Program-made: the position numbers and the translations under genes
From: a virus
Reading direction: 5' to 3' (one strand)
DNA: 64,000 nucleotides
IMG/VR virus record: IMGVR_UViG_3300032238_000977
Coordinates: 1 to 64,000 of that record
Notes under the pieces: generated by a model
Database searches by the model: none
The model's input: the letters and a program-made list of their open reading frames with translations, nothing else
Told to the model about the DNA's origin: nothing
Shown: piece by piece, positions 1 through 7,133 of the stretch
Layout of the letters: every line of letters begins with the position of its first letter
Position numbering within the stretch: position 1 is the stretch's first letter

Positions 1-387
1 TAATGCAGAAGTTGCTGCATCGAATGTTGTTGAACCTGTTGGTTGTAATGCAGCACCATAAGAACCATATGGCGAGAATGTCCAAGTGGTTGGTGATACT
101 GCAGGTGCATAATATGGATTAGGTGATCCATTTTGAAGAGTAGGACTTCCAACTGCGGAAAAAGAACCAGCACTAAAAGTTTGATTACCAGTGACTAAGG
201 TAACACCAGTTCCATTGCCCGTAATAGTCCCATTAGTAAGTGTTCCTGTTTGAGATCCAATATTCCAACCAGATAATGAACCTCCTTCAAAATCTGTTCC
301 AGAGATCGTATCTGCAAATGCTGCTGTTGGCACTCCAAGTAAGAGCACAGACGCTGCAGCGAGCGCCTTTTGCGTGTAATTAGACAT
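1..387 (-). CDS. Secreted protein of unknown function, C-terminus outside window
   Basis: An open frame runs from ATG at 387 off the left edge, giving 129 visible codons. The N-terminus looks like a Sec signal peptide: a polar start (MSNYTQKA), an Ala/Leu-rich core and an AFA-DT cleavage site near residue 25. The mature part is rich in Gly, Ser, Thr and Asn and contains DFEGGSLSGWN, a pattern common at the start of beta-sandwich extracellular or carbohydrate-binding domains. No catalytic motif is visible. It follows the lysozyme gene after about 145 bp of leader, so it probably belongs to the late lysis-side block. Function unknown. Confidence 0.7.
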   Translation of the reverse strand, partial: MSNYTQKALAAASVLLLGVPTAAFADTISGTDFEGGSLSGWNIGSQTGTLTNGTITGNGTGVTLVTGNQTFSAGSFSAVGSPTLQNGSPNPYYAPAVSPTTWTFSPYGSYGAALQPTGSTTFDAATSAL

Positions 388-526
388 AAAAATTCCGTGA
401 CTTGATGTTTACTAACAAAAACAAAAGTATTGTTTAAGATTGAAGTATTCACCAAATCACGGAATCGTGAATTGGACTATGTGGATTCAGACCAGTTAAG
501 ATCAGTGAATCAGTAATGATTGTTAA

Positions 527-534
527 TATTTATT
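527..534 (-). promoter_or_regulatory. T4 late-type promoter element AATAAATA
   Basis: The minus strand reads AATAAATA, one mismatch from the T4 late -10 consensus TATAAATA. It overlaps the stop codon of the upstream lysozyme gene and would start transcription near 518-520. That gives a leader of about 130 nt for the secreted protein at 387. The leader contains an imperfect inverted repeat, TCACGGAATCGTGA, around 460-475. Confidence 0.45.
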
Positions 535-1198
535 ATCCCTTTTTCCAAGCATCACCTTCTGCCTTTCTTCTACGAGCTAGTCCTGCTTCTACATTAGATC
601 CAGGATTACGGTAGAGGTATAAAGCATCGGGAACTTTGTCCCACTCCTTATTCTTCAGTGTGCGTGTAATAGTGTTGAAGTTATCACCACCATAAAAACC
701 AGCGCCAAGATTATAAGCAAAGGAAAGAAGTGCTCCTCTTTTACCATCAGACATTTCACCCCAGTGTGGGATCTTACGAAGTGATGGAAGAAAGTGCTTC
801 TTACACTCATCAATCAATAGTTCATCTGCTTCTGCTTGAGTAATTTTGTCACCCAAATGAAATGGAGATCCATCTTTCTTACGGGTGCAACCCCAACCAA
901 TTGTGATTGGAAGATTACCTGAGAGTGGATCTGGATATGCATTCAATCTGCAACCTTCAAACTCTTTGATGAGTTTAAGTCCCATCATAGACATATCATC
1001 ACCACTAGTTACAGGAGCTGCAGCGGCAGGTGCTGCTACAGCACTATGCTTTTTTCCTCTAAAAATCTCAGCCCACTCTACATTATCTTCAAGATATTTT
1101 GCAGGTAGGTGATCTTCAATCCACTGAACACCCTTTACATGGTTAGGGTTCTTCTCATCATAAAACTTGAAGAAGTTGTGTAAATCTACTTTTGCCAT
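533..1198 (-). CDS. Endolysin: shared N-terminal module plus GH24 lysozyme domain
   Basis: The protein has 221 aa from ATG 1198, which has a good AGGAG site 7 nt upstream; an upstream in-frame start is rejected. Residues 1-50 form a module that recurs in the next gene upstream (DLHNFFKFYDEKN, EWAEIFR). A flexible Ala/Pro linker (about 53-66) leads to a T4-lysozyme-like GH24 muramidase from about residue 73. FEGCRLNAYPDPLSG supplies the likely catalytic Glu81 and an Asp near 90, followed by ITIGWG. It would cut peptidoglycan glycan strands during lysis. It lies 14 nt downstream of the C39 gene, so the two are probably co-transcribed from the late promoter at 1918. Confidence 0.88.
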   Translation of the reverse strand: MAKVDLHNFFKFYDEKNPNHVKGVQWIEDHLPAKYLEDNVEWAEIFRGKKHSAVAAPAAAAPVTSGDDMSMMGLKLIKEFEGCRLNAYPDPLSGNLPITIGWGCTRKKDGSPFHLGDKITQAEADELLIDECKKHFLPSLRKIPHWGEMSDGKRGALLSFAYNLGAGFYGGDNFNTITRTLKNKEWDKVPDALYLYRNPGSNVEAGLARRRKAEGDAWKKG

Positions 1199-1212
1199 TG
1201 TTCTATCTCCTA

Positions 1213-1893
1213 TCAGTGAAAAATACGACCCCAACCATCGTTGCCGCCTGGGCACCAACGATGCTTAAGAACTGCTTTGGTGTAAATGGTCTTCTTACCA
1301 TTCTCTACTGGACCAGTATAGTTATCATTCAATGAACCATATGGGTCATTGATATAATAACCTTTACCATCTGGAGTAGTACCAATGACTACAACCATGT
1401 GCCCGCCAGTAGGTGCAGAAAGAGAACCCCTATGCAGAATACCAATAACAACAGGTTTTCCAGAAGATAAACTCTTATCAATATCAGAAAAAGAAAGATT
1501 GTAACTAAAGTGTGACTTAACACCATAGCCTTCAAGAACACGGGTTTGAACCGCATGATCTGTTGAATCGCCAATTGCGAATACTTTTTGAACATAGGCA
1601 TCATCGCCCTTGGATCCTTTTAACGTGCCTGGTTTAAGATATTCAAGACACATAGCACAACTAGAACTATTACAAGTACGGTGAGCATCTCTATAGTTAT
1701 CTACTTGATTGAAATAAGGAACTGCCAATACTGCGGGAGTAGGTGGTTTGGTTCTAAAAATTTGTACCCACTCTGTTTCAGAATCGTCCATATATTCAGC
1801 AGGAAGGTTATCCTCTAACCATTGAACTGCTGCTACGTGGTCTGCATTCTTGTCATCATAATACTTAAAAAAGTTATGAAGATCTAGGGTCAT
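1213..1893 (-). CDS. C39-like papain-fold peptidase with the same N-terminal module
   Basis: The protein has 226 aa from ATG 1893. A GTG at 1911 is possible, but the ATG aligns with the paralogous start of the lysozyme gene. Residues 1-49 match the lysozyme N-terminus (DLHNFFKYYDDKN, VQWLEDNLPAEY, EWVQIFRTK). The rest looks like the Peptidase_C39_2 family: VPYFNQ at about 58, putative nucleophile Cys74 in RTCNSSSCAM, His165 in GGHMVVVIG and Asp183 in INDPYG. Inferred role: cutting peptide cross-links or processing a protein during lysis or entry. No signal peptide. The substrate cannot be told from the sequence. Confidence 0.75.
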   Translation of the reverse strand: MTLDLHNFFKYYDDKNADHVAAVQWLEDNLPAEYMDDSETEWVQIFRTKPPTPAVLAVPYFNQVDNYRDAHRTCNSSSCAMCLEYLKPGTLKGSKGDDAYVQKVFAIGDSTDHAVQTRVLEGYGVKSHFSYNLSFSDIDKSLSSGKPVVIGILHRGSLSAPTGGHMVVVIGTTPDGKGYYINDPYGSLNDNYTGPVENGKKTIYTKAVLKHRWCPGGNDGWGRIFH

Positions 1894-1917
1894 TGGATAT
1901 TTTCTAAACACTGAAGA

Positions 1918-1925
1918 TATTTATA
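1918..1925 (-). promoter_or_regulatory. T4 late promoter TATAAATA for the lysis pair
   Basis: A perfect TATAAATA on the minus strand, 25 nt upstream of the C39 start. The U-run of the preceding terminator runs directly into it (TTTTTTTATAAATA). Confidence 0.75.
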
Positions 1926-1951
1926 AAAAAAGCGCCTCTTTGGGCGCTTTG
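1926..1951 (-). terminator. Intrinsic terminator after the peroxiredoxin gene
   Basis: Minus-strand stem AAGCGCC / GGCGCTT (1930-1936 pairing with 1943-1949), a 6-nt loop and a T-run. It sits 8 nt past the peroxiredoxin stop and is fused to the late promoter at 1918. Confidence 0.85.
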
Positions 1952-1958
1952 ATTATCA

Positions 1959-2471
1959 TCAAGCAGTAACTTTGACCTTTTGATTTGCAGTTACATATTC
2001 AAGAACTTTATCTGGAGTAGTTTCAACGTAAGGATCATCTGCACAGTTATCCTCTTTACCAGGCTCAACAAATAGTTTTTCAACAAGGCAGTTATCAATA
2101 ACTGCAGCATAGCGCCAAGAACGATAAGCAAATCCAACGTTAAACTTTGAAACAAGCATGTTCATTCCCGAGGTAAATTCTCCATTTCCATCGGGGATCA
2201 ACTTAACTTTTTCAATTCCCAAAGATTTTCCCCAAGCATTCATAACAAAGGAATCATTTACAGAAACACAATAAATTGCATCAATTCCTTTTGAAATAAA
2301 TTCAGAATATTTTTCTTCAAATCCAGGAAGTTGATAAGCACTGCATGTTGGAGTAAATGCACCGGGAAGAGAAAAGAGAACAACTCTTTTAAGTTTAAAA
2401 AGTTCCTCTGCACTATGGGGAACAAATTCTCCACTTTCGCGGAACATTAAGTCTACTGATGGTACAAACAT
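1959..2471 (-). CDS. Type II (Prx5-like) peroxiredoxin
   Basis: A thiol peroxidase of the AhpC/TSA-redoxin superfamily, 170 aa, close to the usual PrxII length. The peroxidatic motif PGAFTPTCS carries Cys43. Further family features are LPGFEEKYSEF and the YxVSVNDxFVMNAW block. It would reduce H2O2 or organic peroxides in the host cytoplasm using host glutaredoxin or thioredoxin. It sits directly downstream of two hli genes, which fits a role in limiting photo-oxidative damage during infection, and it ends at a strong terminator. Confidence 0.88.
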   Translation of the reverse strand: MFVPSVDLMFRESGEFVPHSAEELFKLKRVVLFSLPGAFTPTCSAYQLPGFEEKYSEFISKGIDAIYCVSVNDSFVMNAWGKSLGIEKVKLIPDGNGEFTSGMNMLVSKFNVGFAYRSWRYAAVIDNCLVEKLFVEPGKEDNCADDPYVETTPDKVLEYVTANQKVKVTA

Positions 2472-2564
2472 GATTTTGTCAATAAGTTTCAGAAAGTTGA
2501 TTTATGGAATGAAAAAGCAGTACGAAAAATGTAATACTAGTAAAAGTAAAAACTAGAGATGACA

Positions 2565-2684
2565 TCACCAAACTCCAGGAATAACTTGACCAGTGACTAA
2601 GTATGAACCAACTGCAGCAACAAATCCAATCATTGCTGCCCATCCATTAATACGTTCTGCCTTTTCAGTAAAAATTTTGTTCAT
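2565..2684 (-). CDS. hli: High-light-inducible protein (short form)
   Basis: A 39-aa single-helix Hli/CAB-like protein. Residues 8-35 carry the chlorophyll-binding pattern (AERINGWAAMIGFVAAVGSY) with the ExxN and AMIGF signature. It has no N-terminal extension. The start has an AGGAG site and overlaps the stop of the upstream 52-aa ORF as ATGA. Hli proteins sit in the thylakoid membrane and help protect photosystems from excess light; phage copies are thought to maintain photosynthesis during infection. Confidence 0.9.
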   Translation of the reverse strand: MNKIFTEKAERINGWAAMIGFVAAVGSYLVTGQVIPGVW

Positions 2685-2839
2685 TTGAAAAATCTCCTAA
2701 TGTCTTTTAAATACTTGATAATTTTTTGTAACCTTGTTTTTTTTGTTGTTTCGATTACTGGTTTTCTTTTTGGGTCTGCGGGAATAAATTTGATGTCTGC
2801 CCAGATTTCGGTAACCCTTTTAGAATCAAATGGATCCAT
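2681..2839 (-). CDS. Small basic hypothetical protein between hli genes
   Basis: 52 aa from ATG 2839; Lys/Arg-rich C-terminal half (KKTRLQKIIKYLKDIRRFFK). The stop overlaps the short hli start as ATGA, which is how real genes are packed here. No strong Shine-Dalgarno and no recognised domain. Confidence 0.55.
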   Translation of the reverse strand: MDPFDSKRVTEIWADIKFIPADPKRKPVIETTKKTRLQKIIKYLKDIRRFFK

Positions 2840-2850
2840 ATTTTTTTAAC

Positions 2851-3060
2851 TTAGAAGATTCCAAAGAACAGTTTACCAGTAAATGTATAAGAAATCAAGC
2901 CTGCTACAAAACCCATCATTGCCCAACGACCATTAGCAAGTTCTGCTCTTTCGTTGTGAGTCATCATACCATACTTGATAGCATCTTCATCGGAGATATA
3001 CATCTTAGGTTCACGAGCGAACATATTTTGTTGCCCGTACTCATTAGTCGTTACAGTCAT
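2851..3060 (-). CDS. hli: High-light-inducible protein (long form)
   Basis: A 69-aa Hli protein. The N-terminal 35 residues are soluble, followed by the conserved NERAELANGRWAMMGFVAGL helix with Glu/Asn/Arg chlorophyll ligands and a C-terminal SYTFTGKLFFGIF. It is the first gene after a consensus promoter (TTGACG, 17 bp, TATAAT at 3089-3117) and is likely co-transcribed with the small ORF, the second hli and the peroxiredoxin as one light/oxidative-stress operon. Confidence 0.93.
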   Translation of the reverse strand: MTVTTNEYGQQNMFAREPKMYISDEDAIKYGMMTHNERAELANGRWAMMGFVAGLISYTFTGKLFFGIF

Positions 3061-3088
3061 TTTCCGTTTTGTTACGAAACATTACAAC

Positions 3089-3117
3089 ATTATATAGGAA
3101 ATGTAAAGGGGCGTCAA
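3089..3117 (-). promoter_or_regulatory. Sigma70-type promoter for the hli operon
   Basis: Minus strand TTGACG (3112-3117), 17-bp spacer, TATAAT (3089-3094). The -35 overlaps the loop and 3' arm of the pstS terminator hairpin, so stop and start signals share bases. Confidence 0.85.
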
Positions 3118-3124
3118 GCACCCC
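3106..3124 (-). terminator. Terminator hairpin after pstS, overlapping the hli promoter
   Basis: Minus strand GGGGTG, loop CTTGA, CGCCCC then TTTA. It lies 10 nt beyond the pstS stop (3134). The T-run is short, so efficiency may be moderate. Confidence 0.6.
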
Positions 3125-3133
3125 CCCAACATA

Positions 3134-4096
3134 TCATTCCTTGATTTGATTTACAGCAGCTTGAGATTTTGCTTGAATACCATCCTTGAGAGGAACATAT
3201 CCAAGATCATCAGCAGATGCCTGCGCCTTATCACTCAACATATAATTGATTGCTTCCCTGATAGACGCTGCCTTCGAACCATTACCAGTCTTATAAGCAA
3301 GAACATAAGTCAGTGTTGCAATAGGATACGCACCTTTCGCAGCAGGATTTGGATCCTGTCCTGCAAGGTTCTTATCCAGAGCAATACCATTCAGTGCCTT
3401 AGAACCAGAGGCATAGTTAGGAAGAACAAACTCACCAGACTTGTTCTGAACTGCTGCTGCTTTCAGATTACCTTTCACAAAGGATTGGTTAAGATAACCA
3501 ATTGAACCAGGAGTTGTTGCAAGAACACCAGCAACACCATCATTACCTTTACCACCAATACCAACTTTCCAGTTGACGGATTTACCACTTCCAAGGTTCC
3601 ATTCTTTAGAGAATGCTTGAAGGGACTCAGTGAACGCAGCAGTGGTTCCAGAACCGTCAGAACGGTGTGCTACGACAATTTTACCAGCAGGGCATCCAAG
3701 TTCCTTCCAATTATCAATAGAACCCATAAAGACTGATACTGCTTGTTTCTGAGTGAGTTTCAGTTTGCAGGCAGGATTGTTATAGGCAATTGCAATCGTT
3801 CCACCAACGATGGGGATTTGAACCACACCACGGGAAACTTTAGCACGGTCCTTATCAGAGATAGGATCATCAGATGCTGCAAAGGTTACAGTTTCATCAA
3901 TGAATGCTTTACGACCAGCACCAGAACCAACAGGTTGATAATTTACTTTAGGACCACCCGACTTAGCAAGTTTACTAAACCAGAATTGGTAAATGGGTGC
4001 TGGGAATGTAGCGCCTGCAACATTAATGCGATCTGCTGCAAGTGTTGCAGTAGGTGCAAGAAAAATACTAGCAGCAAGAAGAGCTTTGAGTTTCAT
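3134..4096 (-). CDS. pstS: Phosphate ABC transporter substrate-binding protein PstS
   Basis: 320 aa, the usual PstS length. The signal peptide (MKLKALLAASIFLAPTATLAA) is cut near residue 20. Family motifs include GATFPAPIYQFWF, VGSGAGRKAFID, the phosphate-binding SDGSGTTAAFTE and GKGNDGV. It would bind phosphate in the host periplasm and feed the host PstABC transporter. pstS is an established auxiliary metabolic gene of cyanophages. It lies between a porin gene and hli, with its own terminator and a Pho-box-type promoter, so host PhoBR control is likely. Confidence 0.95.
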   Translation of the reverse strand: MKLKALLAASIFLAPTATLAADRINVAGATFPAPIYQFWFSKLAKSGGPKVNYQPVGSGAGRKAFIDETVTFAASDDPISDKDRAKVSRGVVQIPIVGGTIAIAYNNPACKLKLTQKQAVSVFMGSIDNWKELGCPAGKIVVAHRSDGSGTTAAFTESLQAFSKEWNLGSGKSVNWKVGIGGKGNDGVAGVLATTPGSIGYLNQSFVKGNLKAAAVQNKSGEFVLPNYASGSKALNGIALDKNLAGQDPNPAAKGAYPIATLTYVLAYKTGNGSKAASIREAINYMLSDKAQASADDLGYVPLKDGIQAKSQAAVNQIKE

Positions 4097-4118
4097 AAAA
4101 ATAAGTAACTTCGTAAGA

Positions 4119-4151
4119 ATTATACTATGTGAAAGTTAAATTTGAGTTAAA
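4119..4151 (-). promoter_or_regulatory. Pho-box-type promoter of pstS
   Basis: On the minus strand two direct repeats, TTTAACTC (4144-4151) and TTTAACTT (4133-4140), are spaced 11 bp start to start. They fit the cyanobacterial PhoB repeat pattern (Py-TTAA-Py-Py-T/A, 3-bp spacers). A TATAAT lies at 4119-4124, 8 bp downstream, and there is no -35 hexamer, as expected for an activated promoter. A convincing third repeat is not visible. Confidence 0.7.
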
Positions 4152-4165
4152 TGTGTCCAAACACC

Positions 4166-4187
4166 AAAAATCCCCCTTGCGGGGGAT
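4166..4187 (-). terminator. Terminator after the porin gene
   Basis: Minus strand ATCCCCC-GCAA-GGGGGAT followed by TTTTT, 24 nt past the porin stop. Confidence 0.85.
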
Positions 4188-4210
4188 AAATGGTATCTAT
4201 GATTTAGATA

Positions 4211-5779
4211 TCAGAACTTAAAGGTTGTCTGAATCACACCACCCAAACCATTGAAGGTAGGTTGGTTAGCAGCATTCGTGGTTGAATTGCTTGCTCCAGA
4301 GGCATAGAACAGAGCAGGAGTAACTGAGATATTGTCAGATACTTGAACCTTGTAGAAGAACTCAGCAAGCCAAGGATCACTACCAGAAGCACCAGCAGAG
4401 TTTGCAGGTTGACCAAGAGCAATACCAGCAGCATTACCTTTCACAAAGGCATCATCCCACTGAAGACCAACCATCCAAGAGCGGGAAGATTGTGCTTGTT
4501 TCTGAGCAGTGGCACCAGGAGAAGTGGAGTTACCATTAACAAAGTTATAACCGTAACCTACGCTCACAGAAGGAATTGCTCCAGTGGTTTTGGGTTGCCA
4601 GTAAGCATTCAATGCTACAGCATTTGAATACTGACCAAGACCAAGAGCACTGCCAGCAACACTATTACCATCACGAACACCAGTTTGAGTAGTGCCATAA
4701 CGATAACCAGCAGCAACACCCCACTGAGTTGCTTTATAACCAAGTTGGGTCAGAATGTTGATACCAGACTCGGAATTGAATACACCATAGGAACTATCTG
4801 AACCTGATGCACCATTCTTACAACCAGCAGTACAAGTTGTATTGGAACTGTTTACGGCAGAACCATTCACAACGTAGTTAGCATTGAAGACAAATCCAGG
4901 TTTGCCTTTTGCTACAGGTTGTTTCCATTGTAGACCAACACCTTCACCAGTTGCTTTGTTGTAGACACCACCAGTACCACCAACAGCAAATACATCAAGA
5001 ATATTTGACTTGTATGCAGAAGGAATCCAAGCCATCTCAGTGTTACGAACCAAAGCACCAATGGTCAATTTGGTTGCTTGATTCTTACCAACAGGGAAGG
5101 TATAATAGAGGCGATCAATATAGACTGCATTATTCCAATCTTCTGCTTTATCAAGTTTGAAGATGTTGTTGGTTGAAGTACCGAAAGGATACTTAGAGAA
5201 ATTACCAGTACGAAGACGAGTACGAAGCAAATCTTGTCCAGTATATGAAGTGTCTAGGTTCAGACGAAGATCATAGTTAAAGGTTGTGTTTCCGTATTGT
5301 GGCAATCCAGGGATACCACCAAGAATCATACTTGCTTCACCATTTAGTTTGGTGGTAGTGGAGAATTGTTGTGCCTGAAGGGTACGAACTTTGTTCTCAA
5401 GTCCATCAACACGAGCAGTAAGAACGGTTAGTTCTGTGTCAAACTCAGCAAGAAGTTTGCGAAGTTCATCGGTGCTTTCAGTCACACGATCAAGGCAAGC
5501 ATTCAAAAGTGCCGCTGCCTCAAAACGAGTCAGTGCCTTACCGCCACGGAAAGTTCCGTTGGGATAACCAGCAACGCAACCATATTTCTCAACAAGATTG
5601 CTGAGTGCCTGGTATGCCCAATCCGTAGGACGAACATCAGACAATTGAGTGACGCTCGAAACCTGCTCTCCAGTTGAGTATTGATTGACTGCTGACATAT
5701 TAAGGTCTGCTGCTTGTGCAACAGCAGGAGCAATCATACCCAAAGCAACAGGTGCAAGCATCAGTTGTTTGATTTTCAT
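4211..5779 (-). CDS. SLH-domain outer-membrane porin of cyanobacterial type
   Basis: 522 aa. The signal peptide ends at about residue 23 (AVAQA-AD). An S-layer homology domain spans about 45-98 (LSDVRPTDWAYQAL, GCVAGYPNGTFRGGKALTRFEAA), followed by a short coiled coil (about 103-138, TDELRKLLAEFDTEL onward). The rest is a long beta-rich OprB/Som-type barrel ending in Phe (TTFKF). In cyanobacteria the SLH domain anchors the porin to peptidoglycan and the barrel passes small solutes. It precedes pstS, so phage-directed nutrient (perhaps phosphate) uptake through both cell-envelope layers is a reasonable inference. Probably host-derived; full length with no frameshift. Confidence 0.88.
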   Translation of the reverse strand: MKIKQLMLAPVALGMIAPAVAQAADLNMSAVNQYSTGEQVSSVTQLSDVRPTDWAYQALSNLVEKYGCVAGYPNGTFRGGKALTRFEAAALLNACLDRVTESTDELRKLLAEFDTELTVLTARVDGLENKVRTLQAQQFSTTTKLNGEASMILGGIPGLPQYGNTTFNYDLRLNLDTSYTGQDLLRTRLRTGNFSKYPFGTSTNNIFKLDKAEDWNNAVYIDRLYYTFPVGKNQATKLTIGALVRNTEMAWIPSAYKSNILDVFAVGGTGGVYNKATGEGVGLQWKQPVAKGKPGFVFNANYVVNGSAVNSSNTTCTAGCKNGASGSDSSYGVFNSESGINILTQLGYKATQWGVAAGYRYGTTQTGVRDGNSVAGSALGLGQYSNAVALNAYWQPKTTGAIPSVSVGYGYNFVNGNSTSPGATAQKQAQSSRSWMVGLQWDDAFVKGNAAGIALGQPANSAGASGSDPWLAEFFYKVQVSDNISVTPALFYASGASNSTTNAANQPTFNGLGGVIQTTFKF

Positions 5780-5811
5780 AAAGTTTGTTTTTTTGTACTA
5801 GACGACATTGT

Positions 5812-5880
5812 GAAGATTTACAACAAGGCAAATCTTCGTTATTTAGGGAGTCTTAAGTGATCCTTAAAATACTTTAACAG
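5812..5880 (-). promoter_or_regulatory. Porin upstream region: hairpin plus periodic TTAA repeats
   Basis: An 8-bp inverted repeat (GAAGATTT at 5812-5819 with AAATCTTC at 5830-5837) lies in the expected leader. Upstream, TTAA cores occur at 5853, 5864 and 5874, spaced 11 and 10 bp, with a CTAA core near 5843. The spacing recalls Pho boxes but the flanking bases fit the consensus less well than at pstS. No clear -35/-10 pair. Confidence 0.4.
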
Positions 5881-5902
5881 ATTTCTAAACAATAGTCAAT
5901 AG

Positions 5903-6013
5903 TCAATTTGGAGTGGGAAGTTCAACATTTATACTATTAATAGCATTGTAAGCAATGTTTCCCCCAACAAAAACTAAAGGAACGCAGAGCAGAGCAAGAA
6001 GAATTACTTTCAT
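5903..6013 (-). CDS. Tiny membrane or exported peptide
   Basis: 36 aa (MKVILLALLCVPLVFVGGNI start) dominated by one hydrophobic segment at residues 3-20, with a polar tail. Its start overlaps the stop of the upstream 82-aa gene as ATGA. Could be a membrane peptide or an exported peptide; no family recognised. Confidence 0.6.
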   Translation of the reverse strand: MKVILLALLCVPLVFVGGNIAYNAINSINVELPTPN

Positions 6014-6258
6014 TGATTTTTTTTAGAAAGAGAAAGAGCAAGACCAGTTGCAGCAGTTACGCCAGTAAGACCATAAAGACCACCCCAAAGACCAAGCCAA
6101 AGAGAATTGTTTCTGTGAATTTGAGAAACTTCGGGTGCTACTTTATGGTACTTATATGCAGCACCATATTCCTGCACATACCAAAGAAAACAGGCGCTAG
6201 TCGCAACGGTAGTAACAGTGACGGCAGACGCAAGATAGAACTCAAGAAGTTTTTTCAT
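6010..6258 (-). CDS. Small two-helix membrane protein, unknown function
   Basis: 82 aa with predicted transmembrane segments at about 8-28 (LASAVTVTTVATSACFLWYV) and about 53-76 (LWLGLWGGLYGLTGVTAATG). The short linker between them is basic/polar. A TATAAT lies upstream on the minus strand (about 6283-6288) with no good -35. Likely co-transcribed with the 36-aa peptide and possibly the porin. Confidence 0.65.
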   Translation of the reverse strand: MKKLLEFYLASAVTVTTVATSACFLWYVQEYGAAYKYHKVAPEVSQIHRNNSLWLGLWGGLYGLTGVTAATGLALSLSKKNQ

Positions 6259-6320
6259 GAAGTGGAAAATTGGTCATGAATACATTATAAGGTAAAAAAC
6301 GTAGATCAGACCTATCCAAT

Positions 6321-6340
6321 GGACAGTTCATAAACTGTCT
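6321..6340. repeat. Dispersed 20-nt palindrome, copy 1
   Basis: GGACAGTTCATAAACTGTCT, just past the stop of the GT25 gene. Related near-palindromes occur at 25455, 55889, 59431 and 60270. Could act as a weak terminator or an mRNA 3' end; no T-run. Confidence 0.5.
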
Positions 6341-6343
6341 AGA

Positions 6344-7129
6344 TCAGTTGGGCGTTGCTTCAGTGATCCTTCCTAGATAAGGATCATAATCCATCAGACC
6401 AGATATATTTAACTGGGCACCAGTCTGCTGCCAGAAGTTTAAAAGTCCATCATGATTAGCTTTGTGAATAGCATCAATATGATCTGGATGGATGGAAGAA
6501 CCAAGTTCAATCCTATAAAGAAGCAATGGGATACTATAAGTATTTCCAGAATTGTAAATCAAATCGTCTGCAACGGGGCGTGGTTTAACTCCATTATCGA
6601 GACGGTACTTGTCACCTTTAACATGGAACTTAAGAAGTTTTTCTGCATGGTGGCGAGTAATCAAATAGCAAGCGGTTGAAAAATCATTCACAAATCTCTT
6701 GTGCAGTTTTACATGCAAACTACCTGTACAAATAATTGCAATCTGAACAACATCCCAATCATAAGGGATTTTTGAATAGAAATCATCCCAAGTAAAGTCC
6801 CAATACTTGACCAAATCCAAGTTACAATCATCTTCCATGATAATTGCATAAGGACTATTGGAGGTTTCATACCAATGCTTAATTGCTTTTAGGTGAGAAG
6901 TGATACAACCAATTTCACCAGAATTCATCATCTCAGGATATCTACCAGAAATAATATTACTTAGATCATCATCCCTACCGTCGTATGCTGAGATGCGAGT
7001 ATAGTTCTCAATTTCCCAATATTTAAATTGGTACTCCATATAATTTTTTCTATCAGGTTCCCCATCAAGATTAATGTAATAGATGGGTCCAATGTTTTTA
7101 AGTTTGTATGCAGATTTGTTCTTATCCAT
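6344..7129 (-). CDS. GT25-family glycosyltransferase
   Basis: 261 aa. Features of the LPS-type GT25 family: PIYYINLDGEPDRKNYMEYQ near the start, EIGCITSHLKAIKHW, then the acidic motif MEDDCN that holds the metal and nucleotide sugar. The family moves galactose or related sugars onto lipo-oligosaccharide. It is the last gene of the 18.3 kb sugar block. The acceptor is unknown; it could be host LPS or a virion protein. Confidence 0.82.
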   Translation of the reverse strand: MDKNKSAYKLKNIGPIYYINLDGEPDRKNYMEYQFKYWEIENYTRISAYDGRDDDLSNIISGRYPEMMNSGEIGCITSHLKAIKHWYETSNSPYAIIMEDDCNLDLVKYWDFTWDDFYSKIPYDWDVVQIAIICTGSLHVKLHKRFVNDFSTACYLITRHHAEKLLKFHVKGDKYRLDNGVKPRPVADDLIYNSGNTYSIPLLLYRIELGSSIHPDHIDAIHKANHDGLLNFWQQTGAQLNISGLMDYDPYLGRITEATPN

Positions 7130-7133
7130 TTTA

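Noticed and set aside
4152-4165. Third Pho-box repeat upstream of pstS
   Set aside because: The position 11 bp further upstream lacks a TTAA core; only two repeats are supported.
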